From: Lateolabrax maculatus
Taxonomy: Eukaryota; Chordata; Actinopteri; Acropomatiformes; Lateolabracidae
NCBI GenBank assembly: GCA_031216445.1
Contig: CM062210.1
Location: 7,684,501 to 7,748,500, forward strand
Length of the DNA: 64,000 bases
Reading direction: 5' to 3'
The notes below the pieces were generated by a model that was not told the DNA's origin, did not search any database, and saw only the letters and a program-made list of their open reading frames with translations. The position numbers and the translations under genes are program-made. Shown here piece after piece: positions 1 through 12,700 of the stretch. The number at the start of each line of letters is the position of its first letter. The stretch's first letter is position 1.

Positions 1-719
1 TTAAGTGTTCATTTTGAATAGGGGTTGGAAGTTAGATTTCAAGGTTCAACTTTATTGCAGCTTTGTAACATTAATGCAGTTATAGCCCCCTCCAGGCTAC
101 ACACACAGAAAATGTATAAACAAATATTAAAATATCTTAAATTAGCATAGAATGAAAGGAACAGCATCTTTTAAGAGGAGACATTCGTCTTTGTATTTGC
201 ATAGAAAACTGATGAATCTCAGTTGGCTTGTGACATTTTTCTCATAAACAATAGAGGTGCCTGTTTTCATAATTTTTTCTACTAGATAGACAGCAAAATC
301 CAAGGTCTTCTTTGGTCTTTTTTATGCAAACATGAGTTTTAAAGTGTATGATCTTTAACCTTTAATCAACTGACAGGCATACAAACCATGTCCTTCAAAA
401 ATATGCGTTCAAAGCTTATCTAACGTTGGACTGCGTGATGGTCACCGTTTACCAATAATAGTGTGTAGTTTTGTTTATTTTCCAATTTAGTATAATCAGA
501 GCCATTAAAAAATAGTCCGATCTTGAGGACAGAAGGGAAGTGACAAGTAGGGAATGACGAGTTCAGAGAGACTAAATAAATGAATGAAACAGGACAAACA
601 CATATAGCAGAAGCAAATGTTTTCTGCTCTCAATCCTCCGTCTACATGGTGGCTTTGATGGAAGTCTTTTTTTCCTCCCCGCCCAAACACTGTGTCACAC
701 TCTGCTCCCTCTCTCCCAG
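1..719 (+). other. ptprn2: PTPRN2 intron (3' part)
   Basis: This is the 3' end of the intron before the first exon in the window. It ends in a pyrimidine-rich tract and an AG at 718-719. I looked for the preceding exon, which should encode the YINASPI motif, and did not find it here, so it lies outside the window. No other feature is supported. Confidence 0.8.
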
Positions 720-797
720 ATGGACCATGACCCTCGCAACCCTACTTACATCTCCTCACAGGGCCCACTTCCTTCCACCGTGGCGGACTTCTGGCAG
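720..797 (+). CDS. ptprn2: PTPRN2 exon encoding [16 protein letters not shown]...
   Basis: Acceptor AG at 718-719 and donor GT at 798-799, 26 codons, phase 0 at both ends. It encodes the phosphatase-fold segment that in human PTPRN2 reads [16 protein letters not shown]. The first codon is an ATG only by chance. It is an internal methionine, not a start. Confidence 0.95.
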
Positions 798-3700
798 GTA
801 ATTCTCATCTCCATTCACTGTGGTCTTTTACCGTTTTGTTTCTACAGAGATGAGGGTTTGGAGGGACCTCAACAGAGCTGCACTCTGTCTGAGCCAATGG
901 TTTTGTGTGATTTACCAATTCCTGTGTGATTCTCACATCTTCTTCTTGGTTCCAAGACAAGAGTGTCTAGATTATTATTTCTTTGGTGTTAGAGCAATGG
1001 TGGAATTTCTCAAAGTGGGATCAGTGAAGTAATGTAGCCTCGGTTTGTGCCTCTTGTGTACCACACTTACATTCAAATCACAGAGCTAAGCATCTGATTG
1101 GCCTAAAAATATCTGTCTTGAAAAACCCAGAAGGTCGTTTAAGAGCACTTATTGCTGTTTAAGAGGGTATTTCCGGAATACTCAAAGACTCTTTTAATCA
1201 TCTACATGAGAAATATTCCATCTGGTGCAGAGAATTTTTTTTTTTAACCATTTGCTCAAGTTGTAACTATATTTTTCTAATCCAAGTAACAGGAAGTTAC
1301 ATATATATCCTTGTTATTTTAGTAAAAAAAACAAAAACTGTGATTGCTGCAATTTGTGTCAAAACTGCCTCTCATATGTCAAATCTGGACACAGAGACAT
1401 GATGCACACATTTTTAGATTGAGTGTGATTTAGCCTTTCTGGGTATATCATCACCAGTGTCCACTGCAAATAAACTTCCAGAAATCACTGGAAATTATTA
1501 CAAACTCTAGGAGTTTTTAAGTTTTCTTCAATATCAAAGAAATCCGGGATAGTTGTCTGTACATCCATGGGTACATGGGTACATTGCAAACGGGAACTAC
1601 TAATCGGCATGATTTTAATGCTGCCAATTTGGCAGAATTTAAACAAATAGAGGCTATAAAAACAGGCCTCAAGTTGTAGCTCACAGCATAACTCGCTGCA
1701 TCCATGGCAACATTGTGCTTCCTGTTAACATCCCCCAAAGCATTATGGGAGCTGTACTTCCAAACCTTAGAACATGATTACTCCTCAAATAGAGGTAAGA
1801 CAAAGTATAATTGTATACTTTAGGAAAATTGTATGATTGGCTATGTGACTCAAATGTAATGGTAATACATGAGAGACACAAACTGGGACTAGAAGTAATG
1901 GTGCTTCTACTGTTCCTACTTCTCAATAAAACAATGCCACCAGCCAAATAGGTACTACAAACCTGCAGCTTTCATTTGTTTATAGTATTCTAGTTATACA
2001 TACCCCTTGGAAATATAATATTATTTGTAATAATGCTGATGTTTGCTCATATTTTCCTTTTTCTACATTGCATTGCATTAATTCCCTTGTCCATAAATGT
2101 CAGACATCCTGCCATTAATTACTGGATATAAGCTATTGTAAAACATCTTGTGTGGAGGTATGCCTTAAATGATGCATGGTTGCCAAATGGCATTCTTATA
2201 TGTTAATAGGCCACCACTGTAGTAATTAGTGGGCCCATCACCTCCATATGGTGAAGTAGCTCTGCTAGCCGTGACCAGGATGTAGAAGTGTGAAACATAA
2301 ATCCAAGCAGACCAGCTGGCCCTGCACTCTGCACTCTGCATCATGTACTGAACGGATACTCGTTTCAAATCATTATGATAGTGCTGACTTTGTGTTAGCA
2401 CAGACGTTTGCACCCGTTTGTGACTGGGGAAGGGCGGTAACACCACGTTTAGTCTGTTTAGGGTTTGGTTCTGCACACCAGTAGGAATGTAATCTTTGGT
2501 TTTTGTTGTAAATCACTTTTTAAACCCAAAAAAAACAAACCTGCTTACAAGCTCTGTCTTCACCTGGTGTCCAGATTAATAAAAAAAAAAGAAAAATACA
2601 CTACCTATTATCTAAAAAATGTACCTTAATTGATTACATCAGCTCAAATTGGATTAAAAGGTGCCATGTTTCCTGTATTTAATTTGTAAAGTTGAAAGTT
2701 CCTCAAATGAAACAGTGGATAATTATCTCTTAGTCAATTTGGTTTTTGTTTGTTTCTCTGCCAGTTTTTCTGTGCCAGGTGAATAAATGCATATCCATTA
2801 TCTAATGAAATGGGCTATTTAGCCATGAACTCAAATCTAAATCTTTCCCAATTAAGCAGAAAATAATAGTAAATTAGACACAGATTGACCGACACAATGA
2901 ACATCAGTTCTGTGTCTGGGAATAAGAAGTAGCCATTCATTATTCAATATGGTTAACCTTGGATTGTGGCAGGAGAAAAAAAAAACACTCTCTTTCCCCC
3001 CATTAAAAGTAAACAAATAGGGAAACACTGCCACTCTCATGCAAATGGACCGTGCAGGAGGCAAATCTTTTTGCTCTGTCCTATCTAATCCACACCAGCC
3101 CCAGGCAGCGCTCTGAAAGGCGGCTCTGCTCTAATCCTCCACTCCTCATTCCTCCATCCCTTCATCCTTTACTCCTCCCTCCCTCCATCCACAGCTATTA
3201 CCTTAGCTCTGCTCGGCCTGGCTTTCCTGCTCACTTCTCCTCAGAATTCAATGCAAAAAAGCCAATCAGCATGAGTTTACAGAGCAGCAACTTCGGTCAT
3301 TTTAAGGCATTTCTGTATCCTGCCTTCTTCTATACAAATCATGTATAGTAGGTTTTGTTATGTAGGATGTTTTTGGAGCATAGAAATTGTTTAGCACATT
3401 AAAGTCAGTGTCCTACCTACAAATTATTTGCCAAACCTTACAGGACTAAATGGATAATATTCCTTCACATTATCACCTTGCCTAATCTCATCACATCTTG
3501 ATGCAGTTGGCACAGTTGGCGTGTAATGTGTCCACTGGGCTGGATCACAGAAGCTTGTGATTAGTGTATAGTCAAGGCCATTGTGTTTTTATAGCAATCA
3601 TAAAAGCCGCCTTTCCTCCTCATTTTCCTAATGGCTGCCGTGGGCCTGTATTTATTCCCAAGGACACATTAGATTGTGATAAGATGAAATGGAGCAGCAG

Positions 3701-6700
3701 CTCAGTAGATGTTGTGATCTCGCTCAGACGACTGAGAGAGGGCGACACGTGACACGCCCTCCTGCTGCTCGACCCAACATTTATCATTTGTCACACACAG
3801 AGAGGTGACATTTATTCATACTTCCTGGACCAAGATTAAGAAATCAATTTCCCTCTAATACAAGGCTGTCATGTAATGTGCAAAATGCTGCTCCTAGTGG
3901 CACAGTTCAGCTACATATTAGTGCTATTGTAGTGTCACACAGATGAGTATGAAAGGGTTGTCGTCTCAGGATGTGTTTGACGGATGTCTGACGTCTGTCT
4001 TCTGGTGTGTAGATGGTGTGGGAGAGTGGCTGCGTCGTCATCGTCATGTTGACCCCGCTTTCTGAAAACGGAGTGAAGCAGTGTCATCACTACTGGCCTG
4101 ACGAAGGATCTGATGTCTACCACATCTACGAGGTATGTCAGTGTGACATTAAGCAGAAGTTACAAAGCATGGATGCTGTAAAATGTAAAGACCTAGTTCA
4201 CCTAAATTACAAAAAACATATTTTCTCCTTTTAGTGGTGTCTAGCCACACATATACTTTTGGTTTTAGGTGCTGAGGTTATGAGATTTCTGTCGAGACCC
4301 CAATACAACGAAGATGGATTGAACTTGGTGCTCACAGCATTGCAAAATGACATTTAAAAAATTCAACAGCAACATGTCTTTCCAGAAGCAATGTCTATAA
4401 TTTACAGACTTCCCTCTCAGTGGAACTACTTTCTACCAAAAGAAATAGTCCCTATGAAATCTGTTGAGTAACAAGAACACAGTTTTTTCTGTTGAGTTTT
4501 TTTAAATGTAATTTTTACTTACTCTGAGCACCGCACACAATATTCATTCACTGCTAATTTGATTGGGGTGGTAGCAGAAATCTCAGAGATCGATATCTCA
4601 AAATCATTTTGCGTGATTCTCCAAGAGGGAATCTCTAAATGAGAAACATCTCAATACCAACATCTCAACACTCCACCCAGCTCCTTTGTACATATAATAT
4701 TAGAGCCCGCCTTCTCAGTTTAAACTGGCCAATCAGGTAAGGAGTCTACAAAAACATATGCACTCCCTGGCCACTTCATTAGGTACACCCATACAATTTA
4801 AAGCACTCCAGTATAAGAGATTTGCTAAAACTTCTCCATTTAGGAAGATGCAGTTCGACACCACTGCTAACTACAACCTCAATAATAAACATGTTGTTAA
4901 AAGAATACCTCTCTGACAGTGTCAATTAAAACATTTGAACATTATTATCTTTGTAAAGGTAGAATTTATGGCTGAGCTGTTGTATTGGTATACAGAGTAA
5001 GAAAATGTGTTTTTTGTAATTTGAGCGAACTGTCCCTTTAAAGCATTTTGGTTTTTGGCTCGTGTGGATGCTAAAGCTACCTCATGGTTATGAAAGCATT
5101 TCTAGTTATGTGTGCTGCTGTGAAGATGCAATAATCAACAAAATGCCATCCTTTACTTCTTATTTTTCTATATTTAGGTCAACTTGGTGTCCGAGCACAT
5201 CTGGTGTGAGGACTTCCTGGTGCGGAGCTTCTACCTGAAGAACCTGCAGACCAACGAGACACGCACCGTCACCCAGTTCCACTTCCTGTCCTGGATGGAC
5301 CGCGGGATCCCCAACTCGGCCAGGACCCTGTTAGACTTCCGCAGGTAGAGTGAAGAGCCTGCTCGTTGGCCTCAGACACTGGAGCTCAGCAGATTTCAGA
5401 CAGATTTCCACCTTTACAACTGGCCTTTATCCTGAGCTTGTTCTTAATCACCTTCCCTTATATTCTGTATTCTGTCAGCGCCTCTCTGGTCCGTCTCCCT
5501 TTTGCCCCTCTGCCTTTTGGTGTCCTAGAGAACGGTTGTTCTAATAAGGACTGTGTTTCTGTACTATCCCTTTCATCCTGGGCCTATTTCCCTCACCTCC
5601 CTCCAGCACATGTGATGCAGCAAATTAACAGCCCCGCACTGCCTGGCTTGGCTTGGGAAGAAAAGAAAAGAAAAAAAACCTAATTCAAACACCCAATTAA
5701 ATGAGAGCTGTCTCACTAAAAACATGGGAGAGGGGTAAAGCTAGTGACTGAATAACCTCGCTCTGTTCTCTATATAATGTGTCTGGCAGAAGAGCAGCAA
5801 TAGCTCCTCTGGGAAAACCCAGAGGCAAAGGAAAAGCCCTCCAAATGAGAATAGATGCATCTTATTTGTCGATGGAAGTCTGTCCCTCCGGTTTGTAATG
5901 CAGATGAGAGAAAAAAAAAAGGAGGATGTGCAGTGTTATCATGTCATCCTTTTACTGACAGAGCTGGTGCTGTTTTTCTTTTAATTAAACTGGATGTAGC
6001 TTGCAGTCAGTTATATTTATTTATGATATTGGTGTGCAGGTTTGAGCTGTGTTTTGATTACATCCGTAAGTTTTCCTTTGCTGTTGCGATCTCCCTAACG
6101 ATTAGATTGCCTTGATGTAACCCCATTAATGCTGCTGTAGGTTATTGGGAATCTAAAGCTCTCTGATTTTGTGATTCAGAGGTCTCAGACCCACACGATG
6201 TACTGAACACTCACGGTTTTCACGGTTTCGGCCAACTTGGTATTTTGCGGTTGCCAGTGTCATTTTTGTGATGTTGCAGCTAGTAATATGAGCCCAGTTG
6301 CATAGTCACAAAAGTGATCATTGGAAACTGTGTCTCCTCAGCCAGGCCTGTGCACAAACTGTCTTTCTGTCACTCCTGACTCTCTGTCTCCCCTCTCACT
6401 GCTCCTTCCTCTGGCTTGCATGGGAACTCCAACCATCTCTGTATGCTCTTTAACTAAGGACATAGTCTGATTTTTCTGAGATATTTGATATAAATACTTA
6501 AAATGTAAAAGATACATTTAGTGTAATTTGGTGTAAAAACTAAAAATAAGTATATCAAAAAGAAAATATTCTTCCTGCAAAATAAGCCGGGGAATACTGC
6601 AGTTTGATCACATTTTAATATTTAGCTATGTTCGGTGCATGTATTTAAATGATAAAGCCAAGCTTTCTACACTATAGATCTACAACATGGCAAAAAGAAA

Positions 6701-9700
6701 GCTCAAAGCTCATACTAACATCAAATAGAGCACACCTGTGCTTTGAAGTGTGGGTACTCATGGGAAATGCATTTCACAGTTGTAGTTCTTTAGGTCCAAA
6801 TACGTAGAAATCTCCAGAAATACAACATCCAAAATATTAAAAACTGATATATATATATATATAACAATATATAAAAATGTTTGCATAAATATAATAGACT
6901 TAAGCTTATTTAGCGATATAAAATATATTTCTAAACACATTATTCCTACTAAGTAGTAGTAGAAATACTATAGTAATAGTAACTGCAAATTGACACATCA
7001 TTTATATTATATTCATGCAGTGTGCTTTATGTTGTATTTATTGTTTTATTTACAAATTTATAATCATTAATAGTAAATATTAGTGATTTTGAAAGGTAAC
7101 AGAAAACACTAGATAAACTAGAGATAAGATGAGATATTCAGACATTTATTTTTCATTTTGTCGCTGAAAGGTGAAAAACAAGGGAAATGGAAAGACGCGG
7201 AAGCTCTCAGTGTAGTCAGTTTCCATGGCAACAGCGGGGTGTGAAAAGGCTTGTTGGCCTTCACCGTGCCTGTGGTGTATAACATTCATAATTGGCTGGG
7301 GTTAATGCGTCGGTGGTCGGCAATCACAACATCACACCACCACATCCATCAACCCACATGTCACAGTAATGCTGTTTGAAATGATGCTCAATTTATTTAC
7401 AGGGTGCGACACGGATTTCTTTCTCTATCCTCAAATTAAAGTGAATGATTGACAGGAGGGTGCATCTCTCAGGATTGTGTTTGTTCTTTTGATTATTGCC
7501 GTCTTTAATCCAATCCATACCACAGCACTGAAATCTATAATGAGTCACAGTAGCTTTAATTCTCACTGTTATTATTCAGAAAAAATAAGTGTGATTTAGC
7601 AGCATTTAAGACTACCTGATGTCAAGCTTGCAATAACATCCAATTTTCTCTTTTTTTTTTTTATTTCAGAAAGGTTAACAAGTGCTACCGGGGTCGATCT
7701 TGCCCGATAATTGTTCACTGCAGGCAAGTATAACTATTTGTACCTTGTGACAGTGGCTGACCCTGCTGAATTGGGATAGCGATTGTTTGTCGTGGCCTGT
7801 GTGTTGGAGGGGAGCGGCTGTTTATTTTAAACCCGCTCAGTCCATTTTCTCTATCTGGGTCCACTGGAGCTGCTGTTTATTCCACTGGCTGTGTCTTTAT
7901 GGAAATGGTGTGGCAAAAACATACTCAGCCAAAGACACTTCCATTTCCCATTTGGTTGAGTTAGTTAACTGGCCTTGATTGGTTTGTACTAAACACCAGG
8001 TATCTGTCCGACCACTTTTAATAGTCACATCCTGTTAAGTCATGCGTGGGGGCAGGCAGCCCGCTCTCCCTCTGAGGGAGCCGCGCGGACTGAGTGTCTA
8101 GCAGTGGATTAATGAAGCAGTGGTGCTCAGGCCGCTCTCCTGTTTTATTGGCCTTGCCTTTATTAGAGAGATGTGCACGCCTTGTTTGCAATTAACATGC
8201 AGAGCCGTTGAATGGCCGGCGGGCACAAAGGGAGGCTTTTCATAAGACTATCTCTGGAGTAATGGAAAAGCAAGGCTCTCCAAAAGCTGTTCTCGAACCG
8301 CCCCTGGCCTCTCAACCTCTCCTCTGCTCCTGAGGTGCATTCATTTAAAAGCCTTTGTCCCCAATGTGCCTCAGAAACCATTCCCCTCTCCCCAGTAGCC
8401 GAGCAGGTCTCAAGACCACACATGCACTCGTGTGCAAAGGTTTAACGTGGTCACATATATTGGAACATCAGATGTTCAGATCTGTGCATTCTATTTTATC
8501 TGTAATATCAGGCTTTAAGCAGATGGATGGAGCAGTGTATATCTGTATGCATAGACTAATTTGTGTTTAAATATACTCCACAGCCTCTCAGCAGATGCAG
8601 ATGTAAATGAGCAATTTGTTTCCTTATAAGAAAAACACTCTGAGATTAAAGCATCACTCTGCCACCTTAATGATCTCCATCTCTCTCCCTCTCTCTCTCT
8701 GACTCTCTGCAGTGATGGAGCTGGCAGGAGTGGGACTTACATTCTGATTGACATGGTCCTCAATAGGATGGCTAAAGGTAACGATCAATGGCTTCCTTTT
8801 CACTCTTTCTCGCTTGCGTTGAAGTGTTGCCCTGGCAACGCTAAAGCCTCTCATTTTCCACAGAGGGTCTTGGGGATGCATTAGAGGGTGACTTTTCTGA
8901 GGCCTGGAGAGGCAGACGTAGAGAGTGGAGAGAGTGGAACAAAGAGAAAACACAGAAAAGGAAAATGAAAAAGAAACCTGTACCCACATTAGTAATTATG
9001 CATTTAAGCTACCGTCATGCCATATTGACCTGCAGCACAACTGCAACATGAATTTAGATAGCACATGCATGGAAATGACATGTTTAAAGCAAAAATACGT
9101 TGAAAATCAGAATTTGCAAATGCTCCAGTGGTTTGAATCAATATTTAATATTTAATGGGAACGATGGGTTTATTTTATTTATATTATTGGATTATTCTTA
9201 ATAATCCATATAATTTTCACTCTACTTTCACCCTTTAAATTGTCTTTTTCCTCTTTCCTCTACACAAATATAAACTAAACTGCCTGAGAGCTCAAGGATA
9301 TAAAGAATGTGGACAAATCTCGGCCCTTAGTTTGCTTTGTATAATCAAAAAACAGAAATCACAGTAACTTGGTGCCATAATGAACGACTGCTGGAGAAAT
9401 TACTATCCTCAAGTCTAAATAAATATAAAACAACTGGGCAAGAAACACTACCTGAACAGGATCTTTGTGGCCTGGGCGTATCATTACATGTAAAACAGGA
9501 ATGTTTTGAAGGTTGATTTGTTTCTAAATTTTAGGTTCCTGTGACAACTATTGTTTTCAGCTGAATCTCTCCCCCAACAAAGCGGCCGAGTTGTAGTAGA
9601 AGAAGAATGAGCTCAGTTTGTGTGTATAAACGGTGTTTTTGTTAACTAGATTACAGAATGACCAGCATCATTTTCATGTTCTTTAAGAAGTTTTACATAC

Positions 9701-12700
9701 AACTCATTTGGATATGGACATCTATTGTTGCACCGGAGCTGGGTTCTTCCAAAGGCTGCCTTACGTCACCTTAAAGCCCTCCATAGCTTAGCCTGCCCTT
9801 TGCTCTTTGACCCCTGCCCTTTACCCTCACTCTCTGCATGCCCTCCTCCTGCGATCCCAGCCCGTCAGAGCAGGTTAGGAGGACGGCCGCCTCTAATGCA
9901 GACCTTCCCTTCACCGTCTGTAAAACAGTAATAAGAGTGACCCGTTCTGATGGAGTTCATGCGGTTCAGTGACGAACGCGCTGCTGTCTGCGGTGATGAA
10001 AGGTGCCACCCGCTCTCCTTTTAACCTTTTGTTTCCTGCTCCAGAATCAAATGTATAAAATGAACATAATCTCACTTTCCAAGGCTTTTTTCTTTGGTGG
10101 AAGAGCCTCTCTTCAGCTTTACTTTGGAATCCAGCCCTTCTGAGACATGAAAGTCTTGCCGGAGCACTGGAGTACTTTGAGTACTAGGTCCAGCTGCATT
10201 AAATCCCTCTTTTTTACTCTCTCTCACCCTCACACAAACATGAATTTTCACTCTTGCTCTATTCTCTTTTGCTTCCTTTCTCTGCCTCACTTTCAAAAAC
10301 ATCTTGAGAGTTCAGTGGCTCTCGGATTTTCTCCCTCCATCTCTGTCTGTTTTCTGCTGCTTGAAATCCATAATTGTGAAAGTGGAATAAGATTTCCAGA
10401 TGAACATCACACACTTTTGCAGCCAGCACAGACTTAACTCAACAGCAGCTGATCACTGTTGAAGGCGAGCAACTGTTGCATAGGTTAATCATCAGTATGG
10501 CTGCTGCAAAGGTTATAAATCATTTTAATTAGAGTTTGTTGATTCTCAGATACACACATGCATGCACACACACGCTCAGATTTTTTTGTATCAAAAAGCT
10601 CTTAGAAGACTTTATAGTTGGACGTAATCTAAACAAATTTTTGAACAAGATTCTCATAGAGAAGCCAGTGCTTAGCGTTTTTGAATGCATTATTGCACAT
10701 TTCCCAGACCCCAAAAATATCCTCTTGCATATTTTATCGAGAAACAGTCTGTGGCTTTCGTCCAAGTCTTTCGAGGGATGAATGTAATAATTTTCAATCG
10801 CTGCGCTGTTCCAAAGGGAGCCAAGTATAAAGAGAGATTGACAGATGTGAGCTGGATTACTCCGCTGCTTTGAACTCAGTCCAATTTTCGGTCTGTTGCA
10901 GGTGCTAAAGAGATTGATATTGCCGCTACCCTGGAGCACTTGAGAGACCAGAGAGCTGGCATGGTCCAGACAAAGGTAAGGTCCCCGTCTTTGAGTTAGA
11001 GAGGTGGGGGAGGAGGGGGAGGAGGAGAGGGGAGCAGGGACAGAGGGAGGGAGGGAGGAGGGGTTGCAGTCATTCAAACAGACGATTGTCTACTTCATGT
11101 GCACAGGATCAGGGGAAATGATGTGGTAATTGATAACTGCTTCAGGATTAGAAAAACGTTGTCTTGGAAGATAATAACTTACTGTTCCACATTTATCACA
11201 AGACACAGAGAGACTGACCAAGATCTTCTGTTACAGAAATATTGTGTCTATTAAACTGCTGCATTTTAATTTTTATCACTTAAACAAATAATAAAAATAA
11301 ACTTAATTAATCCTAGACTGTTAAATGTACAATTTTTATGTAGCACAATATAAATTGCTAAATTAATCAGGGACAGTTAGCTCATTATGATGTCTTCAGA
11401 TGCCTTAATATAAAGAGAAAGCTGCAAATCCTCACATTTGAGAAGCAGAACAAGCTAATGTTTGATATATCTGCCTGAAAAATGACTGAAGCAATTAGTC
11501 AAATATCAAATATGTTGATTAACATTGTCTTTATCTTTTATTTACCTCACAGTTTTATACATTTTACTTGTCCGGTACTGTAGATTTCATACTTCTGTCT
11601 AATCTGTGCTGCTGCTGAAATTATTTCATCTCAACAGTTTATATCACAGCAGACCTTTTACCTCATAACATTTTTGGACATTTGTACAAAGCATTTCCTC
11701 TTATCCACTAATGCAAATAATAAGTAGGACGTCTCTTTTGTTTCTCTCTTGTAATTGGAAGGAATAATAATAAAACTAAAGGCAAAGCTCATGTAGCAGT
11801 GGGTGATAATATTTATGGAGGCTGCTTTCTAACAGACTCCAGTGTTCCTAGATGGTTCATTAATGCTGCTTTTACAGCCCTGCTCTGCTCAGCGCAGAAA
11901 AGCTTTTCAAGCACTCGCTCTTTTCTGACAAGTCTAAGTGAAATCATATTGGAATATTGTTGATTCCACTTTGTGGCTTCATGCTGGGACTACACAGAAA
12001 TGAGATTGTAATGAGGTATGAAATTTAGAGTTAGGTTTTAAGGATTGGACAACCAATTATCTTCCCTCTGCGTCATGATGTTGCCACTTTATTTTTGGAG
12101 AGACCTCACAAGAACAAAATTGGACATTTATTTCCTTTTTCTGGTTACCCCTTTTGACAGACACCAACATGCTGTAATTACAGCATGGGTGACCATTTTT
12201 CTTCCTTACTAAGCATCACTCTCTGATCTGTCGAGCAGAGATTGATCTCCCCCCAGTGGTGTAAATGTGAACAGCACAGCACGTCCAAAACCTGGTTTTA
12301 AAAGTATCTTTTTAAGCACACAGAACTTTAAACTCGATTTGGGATTAAATAGAAGCACATATAACTGCAGTGTAAATATAGGTGGATGTACTTACATATT
12401 TTTTCTGGCCCCATCACAACATCAGAACACATAAAAATAGGAAACCTAATCACTCCACATAATCTCCAGTGCAAAGTGAAAGGCACGGCCACCAGTGACT
12501 CCTCCGTATTGATTTAGCCTATCCTCAGGCCAGAACCTGGCCAGCTATGTGTTGACACATCTAAAGACTGCTCCCTCCAAACTCCTACGTACCTTTTCTC
12601 TGTGAGAGGACCCCGTGGCCTGCAGCCTGGGGAAAGGAGAGGAATATAAAAACACCAGGTCCATGGGGCAAACATCAATCAGCTCCTTTTGCGCTCCTCT

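Larger units (their letters stand above)
5345..7669 (+). other. ptprn2: PTPRN2 intron hosting mir-153
   Basis: A GT-AG intron of 2.3 kb between the LLDFR exon and the KVNKCYRG exon. It contains the mir-153 hairpin at about 6247-6332 and a short TA repeat near 6849-6862. The rest is AT-rich sequence with no recognised gene. Confidence 0.85.

Noticed and set aside
10529..11077. 182-residue open frame on the minus strand
   Set aside because: It runs antisense through a confirmed PTPRN2 exon, has low-complexity Ser/Pro sequence and no family motif.
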